NCBI RefSeq assembly: GCF_001540865.1
Contig: NC_033631.1
Coordinates: 4,795,732 to 4,859,731, forward strand
DNA: 64,000 bases
DNA from: Ananas comosus
Lineage: Eukaryota > Streptophyta > Magnoliopsida > Poales > Bromeliaceae
Direction: 5' to 3'
The notes under the pieces were generated by a model, which was not told where the DNA came from, searched no databases, and worked only from the letters and a program-made list of their open reading frames with translations. Below are positions 56,464-64,000 of the stretch, piece after piece. The first letter of the stretch is position 1; the number at the start of each line of letters is the position of its first letter. The translations under genes and the position numbers were made by a program.

Positions 56464-58931
56464 TGTAACACACTAGACTTTTGCAAATTGCAAGGTTCAA
56501 GTGTTTGTTTGTGTTCCGAACTTTTTCACACTTCGTGGAGGGTCGTGGATAGTGTTCCGACCAATGGTTCGAGCCCCGAGATTGGAGGTTTAAAACCTAG
56601 CACCAAACTCCGAGAAGTCGGATTTTTGGTCAGCTCTCGGGTAGTCCCAGCAGGGCTGCGTACCGGTACAGGGTTGATGGCTGTACCGGTACACGCTGAT
56701 GGCTGTACCGGTACGCGGGGCCGTGCACCGGTACACGGGCAGTCTGCGCGCCAACCCGAGGCTCGGGTTTGGCTTTTCGTGGGTGTGTACCGGTACACAA
56801 TCCCGTGTACTGGTACGCAGTGCAGGTTGGGCTGTTTTCGTGGAGGGGTGTTTTTGCAATTGTTGCAACACCTATAAAACCCCACCCAGCCCCCTCTAGG
56901 GCTCCTTTGAGCCCAGAGCTGAGGAGAAAAGGTGAGAACTCCTCCTTCCTTGGTTTTCTTCCATTTTAGATGGATTTTATTGGGTTTTGATCTCCTCCTC
57001 TTTGGTCTCTTTTGCTTCTTGGTGGTTTTCCTTCATGGTGGAAGGCTTGAGCTCGTGTTTGGAGCTTTGTGGGGGAGGGATCTTCACCCTAGCTGGTTTA
57101 GAGCCTTGATTGGGAGCTTCTTGTGAGATTAGTACCTTGTTGATTTCATTTGATTCATGCTTCATGAGGGTTTGGTGTGGGAAACCCTAGATTTTGGGTT
57201 TTAGGGCTTATTTTGGGGATTTTTGTTTTAGGCCTTTATGATCTCAATTGATGGGATTAGAACCTTCGTTTAGGTTGGATTAGAAGGATTTTCACTCTCT
57301 TTGGGAGATCAAGAGAGGATTTCACCATACAAGGTGAGTTTTGCCCTTTTTTTGTAAAGGTTAATGTTTGAGTTTTGAGATGGTTTGTTTAGTTGTTTAA
57401 CTCTTCTTCTTACACCTTTAGGGTGCTAGGAGAGTTGTGGGCAACTTCGTTCGGCGAAACGAAGAGCCTAGGACCTAACGGTGGGTTTGTCTTCTAGTAA
57501 CGGGAGGAAAATGCCTCCTATGGGGTTATGGTTATCGTTTCTTTGAAATCCTTACATATTTATGCTAGATAGAGTTTATGTGAATTTTTGATTACCTAAA
57601 ATGCATGCCTTATGTGTAAAAGAAATTCCACTCTATATAGTAGAGCCTATATGTGTTGTATGCATGCATATGAGTAGTACTCCCTCTTGGTGAGATAGTA
57701 ATACATCTCTTACGATGAAATGAGCTAGAATTGTATATTTGGGAACTTGGACATCACTCTTGGACATATTGAACAAAAGTGTCATAAAGGGGCACTCAAA
57801 TTAGTAAACAGTGAAACTGCAACATAGAGACATAGTGTAGGCCATGTGACCTCGGCTATTATTCCGTGTTTTAGACACGACGACATAGCGATGGGCCATG
57901 GTGTTACTTGCCACTTTTCATATTCTAGATATGAGGACATGATGAATTGAGACTTGAGACCGGTTCTTTTGCTTGCATGCCATTTGTGCTCATTCGCACA
58001 TGCTTGTGAGGGCCGTTCCCTACAAGTCCGGAGATAGCCACTGCGACATATGCTCGCCCGTGCGGGATTGGGCACCGAAGTAGATTGCCGTGGGGGAGGC
58101 TCATTCCTAGAGTGGGGATGTTGACTACCACGGGGCCATTAGGCACGGCACAAGCCGGACTACCCACGGGTAGGACCTATGAGTTTTGGAAACATGATAA
58201 TCAATAGAAAAAGTGAATTGGACAACTTAGTAAATGGTGACATTTTTTTTACTTGCTTCCTGACGGACATAGCATATATTGGACTTATTCATGTTCCTGA
58301 TAGAGTAGCATTCCTACTTTTACATATCATACTATGTAGTAGAATTGTAATGAAACATACATGTTTACTTATTGTTCGTAGTTCTTTTATATTGCACTTA
58401 TTGCTTATTACATGTTTCCGTACTTACCCCCCTTTCTTGACTTTGGGCCTAGTGGAGCGTGATACTAAAGACAGTAATTGCCCACTGGGAACTATATTTT
58501 ATAGTTCTCACGTCCCTGTTTTCTGGTTTACTTTTCAGAGCCTTCGGCACCGGCGGAGGCACGGGATCGCGACAAGGGAGTCGCGTAGGTTCGATAGCGG
58601 GGCGGGCTTTGCTCTTAGGCGGTCTTTTCTTCCTTTTGTTTTGTTTGGGAGAGAGAGAGCTTTGTACCCTGTATAGAGACCACCCGTGATGTACTTATAC
58701 TCTATTCTTTTGGGACTTTTGGGTTGTATAACTTCATGTTTTATTTAGAGGATTTGTAGCTGTTTTACCTTCTTCGTCATAGCATCCAGTTTACTTATAC
58801 TCTGATACTTCTAGATGTCTCCTTTCTATTGCTCTACTTATCGCTTTTATTTAGACGCCTTATATGTTTTAGACATATGGCGGGTCTGAACACGTGCCGG
58901 GCGGGCTTCCGCTGGGACCCGGGGCGTGACA
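56464..58931 (+). mobile_element. Solo LTR 1 (2468 bp) in element A's 3' LTR
   Basis: TGTAACACACTAGAC ... CCGGGGCGTGACA with duplication attgt (56459-56463 and 58932-58936); the 5' LTR of A shows the empty site at about 28700. Five or six ACCGGT palindromes (56659-56815) precede TATAAAA (56873-56879). Hairpins: CCTAGTGG/CCACTGGG (58448-58455 and 58482-58489) and GAACTAT/ATAGTTC (58489-58495 and 58501-58507). An acttttcag/agcc junction follows. Confidence 0.92.
56873..56879 (+). promoter_or_regulatory. TATA box of solo LTR 1
   Basis: TATAAAA in 'cctataaaacccc', about 410 bp into the LTR and 60 bp after the last palindrome. Confidence 0.7.
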
Positions 58932-59892
58932 ATTGTAATGTCCAGGTTTTGAGGGGATTGTTGCTGGTTTGGAGGTGTTTCCAGCTATGCTACTTGTGAT
59001 CCGAGACTGTGTTGCTGCCAGAGGAATCGCGTTTGAGGTGGGTTTGCATCGGATTACTCCTAAGTAATGAGTAGATGTATAGTCGACATGTATGTTTTGT
59101 TGTTCGGTCCACAATGTGATTAGATTAAATTCAGTGATAAGCTGTGGCTGTAACCTGAATTTAAGCATGCTAAATAAGTGACATTTACACATGTTGGACT
59201 TGAAAAATTGACTTAGGAGAAAACTTGCGTTTTGACCCGTCATATGCTTAAACTACGAGATTTAGCTCTAGGAGCCGTGGTTTGACTGTATCGTTGCAGT
59301 ATCAGTGCGATGGATACCTGGGGTAGTTTAGAAGGCATTTACGCTCGTGCTGGGATGCCGAGCTTATTTTTCAGCAGAGTCTAGGCTGTTTCGGGTCGTT
59401 GGGTGCCGTCAGGGTTGGCGGTGGATCCAGATTCTTGTTTTGGTTCCAGATTGTGCCGAGGGCACGTTGGTTTGGTTTGTAGACCTATTTTGACCCTGTT
59501 TACATGCCTTTGGCTAGTTGGAGCCTATTTGAGATCGACAGAGATACGCTGCATACTCGGTTGGGTAGCTCCCACGAGTGCCACTCCGGAGGCGGGCGTT
59601 GTGCTTTTGCGTTGGTGTCGTGCATGCCAGTTAGACTTGCTCTCCATGGACTGATTAGTGTGGAGGTAGCTGGATAGTCTCAACTGGGCGGGGCGGGTGT
59701 GTTCACACTCCCTGGGACGGGTATGTTTACAGTTCCTAAAGAGATTGGGTTAGGATTGACATTGCTACAGTAGGTCAGCATAGAACATGATAGTGTAATA
59801 AATGGTAGCTGTAGATTTTTATTCCAACATTTATTACTACCTTTGCTCCCTTCTGTAGACTTAGTGGGTGGACCGATATTGTTGAGGGCTGC

Positions 59893-62560
59893 TGTAATAT
59901 ACCGAAAATTTGGAGAATAAATATCGAACTTTAGTCAAATTGACCAAAGTGCGAGAATGGTACACTTCGGAAAGTCCGAAGGTATTAAAATGATCAAAAG
60001 TTAGTTATGGGAGGTTTTCGAGAGCTAAGAATCAAAATTCTGCAAACTGCAGATTTTCAGCTCTCGGGGACCGGTCCTAGTGGGAGAGACCGGTCCCCGA
60101 ACGCGTGAGAAATGAGACAGCCAAAAATTTGGCTAAGTCCTGAGAAACCAGCTCTCGGGAACCGGTCCCTGCCTGAGAGACCGGTCCCCGAGAGACCGGT
60201 CCCCCAAGGAGAGACCGGATGCATCGCGCGGGAGCCCTGGCTGCCGCAGGGGAGAGCTTCGGAAACCGGTCCCTAGTCGGGGAGACCGGTCACCGAGCCC
60301 GAAATCTGCCCAGTCCAGGCAGTTGAATAAGATGAAAGTTGAGGGGTTTATTTGCATTTTGCAACCCATTGAGCTATGTAAGAAGGTAAATAGGAAGTTT
60401 CTCCCATTTCTCACCCTCTCACACTCTCATCTCTCTTTCTCTCTCTAGAAGACAAGAAGGAGAAGAAGAAGATAAAGAAAAGAAAGGAAAAGAAGAAGAA
60501 GAAAGTGGAGAAGAAGAAGAAGGAGTGAAGAAACTCCCTCTCCTTCATCTCTAGCTTGAAGAAAGGGAAAGCTTTGAGGTAAGCTTCAACCCTAATCATG
60601 CTAAAACCCTAAGATGGGAACTATGTGACCTAGAGATGGTTTTAATGAAGCCTTTTGAGTCTTTGAAGCTTTCCTTTTGCTTCTTTTGAGATCAAAACCA
60701 TGAAATGGTGGAAATGGGTGAAGCTTGAAGGTGAGCTTGACCCCTCCCATGGTGAAACCCAAATTAGGGTTTTGATTGAGCTAGTAATGGTTTGAATGGA
60801 CTTTTTATAGTACCATGAAGCTTCTTTTGCTCCTTAATGAGATCAAACCCTAGGTTTGATGCATGTAATGGAGCTAGGGCACCCAAATTGGGGTTTTTGC
60901 TTATGGGGATTTCTAAGTAAAATTGACCCTCTAGAAACCTAATTGGGGGTATTTCTGACGCGTTGGTGCGCTCGGATTTGCCGCATGTAAAGAACGAAAA
61001 GCCAAAGTAAAGTTATGGGCAAAATGGCCTAATAGGGCTTCGTTTTGCCGCAGGTAAAGAACGAGAGGCCTAAAAATCCCAAGAAAATCGTCGGAGCACC
61101 TTTGAAAGCCTACGAGGTGGGTGGCGCTTCTCAAACTCGTTGAACTTCCCTCTATGCCTAATGTGTCATTCAATTAAGCATATGTTTATACGTTGTTGCA
61201 TGCATTTTAGGGTAAAGTAATGATAATAATGTGATGTTGCATGATTGTGAGTACAACTTGCATAATGTGATGGTTGAGAACCTTATAAATGTCAAAAACC
61301 CTAAATGTGTGCATGAGGTGAAATGTGAGAACCAAAGTGAGGCAAAGGAACAGAGTGACACATGACATAGATCGAGTGGCATTTGATAGTGCAAAGTAAA
61401 GTGACACTAGAGCTAGTGTGAGGCAAAGAATCAATGTGATGTAAAGAATAATGCTAATGACTAAAGTGCAAACAAGTGGGGTGTAAAGAACACGAATGCT
61501 AGAGATAGCCAAAAGTAAAGACATGTAAAGAACATGATTGCTAGAGTTAGCAAAAGTAAGGAAATGTAAAGAACAATGATCGCTAGAGTGGCAACATAAA
61601 GTGACGTAAAGAACACTAGAGTTAGTGTAAAGTCAAGATTGAACATAAAATCCTTTGAGTTAAGGATTCGATCATACTTGCTATGAGTTCCGTGCTCGAG
61701 GGCGGTCGCTCCCCCTCGGGCAATGCGCTTCGGAGTTATGCATCACGGGTTGGAGTAAACCCGAAGGACGGTCCTAGCGGGTGAGTTCCTGCGATGATGG
61801 ACTTAATGTGAAGCAAGTTAATGTGGCGAAACCCCCGGATTAGCCTTGAGATTAAAGAACAAAGAGCAAAGAACAAAGAATAAAGAATAAAGAGTAAAGA
61901 CAAAGAATGAAAGAACTTGCATAATCTGCATATGTTTAATGTTGAGCATACTCCTTGCTTTATTGTTCAGGCATATTAGCATCATGTATAGATTGGTTAC
62001 TATATGCAACTTATTCTTTCTATTATGCCTGAGTTAGTCCTAGTGGGAAAGTCGGTGATATTGAGGCCGAACCCACTGGAAACTTTGTTGTAGTTCTCAC
62101 CCCCCCTTTTTCCACAGAGCCGGGATCGAGCGAGCCGGCGAGCGACCGAGGTAAAGGTATCGCGCCTTAGTCAGAGGCCACCAGAGTTGGATTCACATTT
62201 TGTAGTAAAGTACCCTATGATCAACTTTTGTACTTGATGATAAATGATGTGAAGAAAAGAATGTAATGTGTATTTTGATGATGGAATGAAATGTAAGAAA
62301 TTTGAAAATGTACAAGTGGGACTTCATGTATATGATCTAAATTGAATCATAGTTCAAAATGAATGCTAGTTTTCCTTTCTTTCACTCGTGGCTATTGCTT
62401 ACCCTCGTGTAAGCCGTATTTGTATGTTTCCGCTAGTGCACTTCATGTTTGAAAATGTACATGTGATGAGCCTTGAGCGGACAGGGGAGACTCTGTCCGT
62501 TCGGCGTCTGTTTGACATGCTCGGGCCGGCCCAAATTGGTATCGGTCCCGGGGCGTGACA
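59893..62560 (+). mobile_element. Solo LTR 2 (2668 bp) in element A's 3' LTR
   Basis: TGTAATATACCG ... CCGGGGCGTGACA with flanks gctgc (59888-59892) and gcggc (62561-62565), a 5-bp duplication with one mismatch; A's 5' LTR has the empty site at 29648-29652. Seven or so ACCGGT palindromes at 60068-60290 precede a (CT)n/(GAA)n leader. CCTAGTGGG/CCCACTGG stem at 62039-62047 and 62072-62079. The second hairpin is weak here. 61420-61640 has irregular 'taaagaacatgat.gctagag' subrepeats. Confidence 0.9.
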
Positions 62561-62994
62561 GCGGCACCCACTGAGGACTACCTGTTTTTACAGTAGTTCT
62601 CACACCCTATTATTACCCCATGTTTTTGCAGAGCCCCCGTCGTCGGCTGCTGCTGTCGCAGATCAGGATAGAGGCAAGCGCGTCACGAGTTAGAGCCCTA
62701 CCAGACGTGCCGAGCTAGAGGTACCCCTACTGCAAGTAGATGTTTTGTTTTGAGTTTATGTACATAGTATACTTAACTCGCCAGTGCGAGTAGCTCTGTA
62801 TTTTTGGTATTAGACTATATATATGGAACTCCGTTTGTTTAGCTTCTGTTTACTCTAGCAGCTCTATACTACTGTTTGTAGTATTGTATGGTTTACAGGT
62901 AGAGCTGTCGCTTCGTATACAGGAAAAATTTCTTTGTATACGGCGGATTTGTCGGCGTGCCCGGGGAACGTGTAATCCGGGGCGTGACAGATAT

Positions 62995-64000
62995 CTTTCT
63001 CAAGAACACCTTTCCTCCCATTGTTTCGCATGCACACCGCAAGACTCGTCACCCACTCGGTATGTTATCTCATTTAAGGTTGACTTCCTGCTCATAGTTA
63101 CTGCTGCTTATCTATTTTTCATTTGTAGTCCCCTTTCCAAGCAAAACCCAATCGGAAAGCCCTGCTGAGCCATCTATATCAGAAGAGAAATCGAAAGAGG
63201 CTGCTGAATCTTCGCCTCCTTCCTCTGTTATGTCGCCTATTCTTCTCTTGATCCTTCCTATTTTGATGTTTGTAATACTTACGTTTCTTTCACTTTCATC
63301 TGCAGTCAATTCCCACTTCTTCATCGGTCCCAGCGTCAGACAAAAGACCAATTGAAACTGTACAAACTACTCCTCCGCCGTCTTCAAAACGGCGTAAATC
63401 AGTTGCTAAACGGCAATTTCGACAAGCCGAAGATGCTCCTTCGGCTGACATTTTAAAGGACAGGGCCGAAGATACACCTTCGGCTTCAATCCCAGAAATA
63501 AGAGCCGAAGATATGCCTCCAGCTGGTGTTCCATCAGAAGAATCAAATGCTCATTCGGCTGACATTTTAAAGGACAGGGCCGAAGATACACCTTCGGCTT
63601 CAATCCCAGAAAATAAGAGCCGAAGATATGCCTCCGGCTGGTGTTCCATCAGAAGAAACAAATGCACCTACTTCGGCTACAGAACAAAGCCCTATCCCGA
63701 TCGAACCGATTGAGATCGAGGTAAGCCAAGTTATTTGTCTGTACCCAATTTTTTCTATTTCTTCATTTATTTATCATTCTCTTTTAACTCACAGTCCTCT
63801 CCTGAAAGAGTCATTTTTTCTCATTCTTCAAAGATGCAGATGGACAGACAGCTTCGCAGGGAAGCTCGTCTTGAAAAGAAACGAGGTATAGAGAAAAAGA
63901 AAAAATCCGTTGCTGAAGCGAGCACGACGCCATTACCAAGTGAAGCTACATCACCTCTTTCTACCCCAATACCAATTACAGGGGATGAAAAAGCAAATGT
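62995..64000 (+). pseudogene. PMD gene, 3' part with three introns, continues past window
   Basis: After the duplicated gatat the PMD frame continues in phase from 62995. Exon part to 63059; intron 63060-63128 (gtatgt...tag); exon 63129-63226; intron 63227-63305 (gttatg...gcag); exon 63306-63720; intron 63721-63794 (gtaagc...cacag); exon 63795 to the window end. Phases join without a break across the first three joins. The product is a Ser/Pro/Glu-rich linker with a nuclear-signal-like KRRKS, then a Lys/Arg/Glu-rich helical stretch. A 38-codon tandem duplication lies in exon 3; its second unit has one extra A near 63610, which shifts the frame. The donor after 63720 only fits the unshifted frame. 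Confidence 0.7.
63437..63662 (+). repeat. 114-bp tandem duplication in the PMD gene
   Basis: Two units with 'tcggctgacattttaaagga' at 63441 and 63555 (period 114 bp, 38 codons), nearly identical apart from a few substitutions and one inserted A in unit 2. Confidence 0.85.

Larger units (their letters stand above)
27661..62989 (+). mobile_element. Element A: Tekay/Del-like Ty3/gypsy chromovirus, 35.3 kb including nested insertions
   Basis: Bounded by the 5-bp duplication gatat (27656-27660 and 62990-62994). Order: 5' LTR, primer site, gag, protease, RT, [solo LTR], RNase H, integrase, [element B], integrase C-terminus with chromodomain, polypurine tract, 3' LTR [two solo LTRs]. PR-RT-RH-IN order plus a chromodomain identifies a Ty3/gypsy chromovirus; the Tekay/Del assignment is from the long LTRs and gag style. 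By eye, the first ~190 bp of the two LTRs differ at about six sites. All coding parts are broken, so it is dead. Confidence 0.92.
55428..62989 (+). repeat. 3' LTR of element A (2416 bp plus two nested solo LTRs)
   Basis: TGTAGTGTTCCTG ... CCGGGGCGTGACA. The total of 7562 bp minus 2473 and 2673 (each insert with its 5-bp duplication) gives 2416, equal to the 5' LTR. The TATA box position reads TACAAATA (55931-55938). Confidence 0.92.

Noticed and set aside
56431..56885. Frames of 119-148 codons on both strands
   Set aside because: Fall in solo LTR 1's U3 and its palindrome cluster; no coding signature.

Overview
This is repeat-dominated plant nuclear DNA, most likely from a monocot. The one intact host gene is an intronless, GC-rich C2H2 zinc-finger gene, and Ty3/gypsy chromoviruses fill the right half. 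The dense (TA)n-flanked MITEs, long chromovirus LTRs and N-gapped assembly style would suit pineapple (Ananas), but that name is a guess. No bacterial, organellar or viral genome segment is seen.

Left part (1-22.2 kb). There are LTR remnants: 1-1.5 kb plus strand; 6.2-6.9 kb minus-strand solo LTR with a 5-bp target duplication; 7.7-11.6 kb minus strand; and 13.1-14.4 kb rearranged, head to head. Non-autonomous DNA elements include a 311-bp MITE with a 9-bp target duplication, a 511-bp CACTA element with TTT duplications, and at least nine copies or fragments of a MITE family flanked by (TA)n. Tandem repeats include a 34-bp minisatellite of 15 units. Gaps lie at 4201-4504 and 7675-7687. No host gene was recognised here.

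Middle (22.2-27.7 kb). A ZFP6/GIS-type zinc-finger gene lies at 23033-23638 with an upstream TATA box. It is followed by a short copia remnant on the minus strand (24.16-24.58 kb). Next comes a minus-strand LTR (24988-25724) with an adjacent polypurine tract. Just inside that LTR, on the opposite strand, is a plant mobile domain (PMD) gene, an arrangement resembling the antisense extra ORFs of Tat-lineage Ty3/gypsy elements. The PMD gene carries a frameshift and stops, and it is split.

Right part (27.7-63 kb). A 35.3-kb nest is inserted in the PMD gene with a perfect 5-bp duplication (gatat at 27656-27660 and 62990-62994). The outer element A (27661-62989) is a Tekay/Del-like chromovirus: 2416-bp LTRs, tRNA-iMet-type primer site, gag, protease, RT, RNase H, integrase and chromodomain. 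It is broken by a 3.7-kb minus-strand solo LTR (33168-36861) and by a non-autonomous element B (38335-54707) that keeps only a mini-Gag. Two further solo LTRs (56464-58931 and 59893-62560) lie in A's 3' LTR. Removing them leaves exactly 2416 bp, equal to the 5' LTR. The PMD gene resumes at 62995 with three canonical introns and runs off the window.

The most interesting signals are in non-coding LTR parts. A two-hairpin module near the LTR 3' end is shared by diverged families, and its second stem changes sequence while keeping pairing. ACCGGT-centred palindromes sit upstream of the TATA box or leader in several unrelated LTRs. A GTTTCG/CGAAAC hairpin lies just before the polypurine tract. Segments 36.9-39.7, 44.8-47.3 and 51.2-53.7 kb look indel-rich, and the join near 39.7 kb is suspect.
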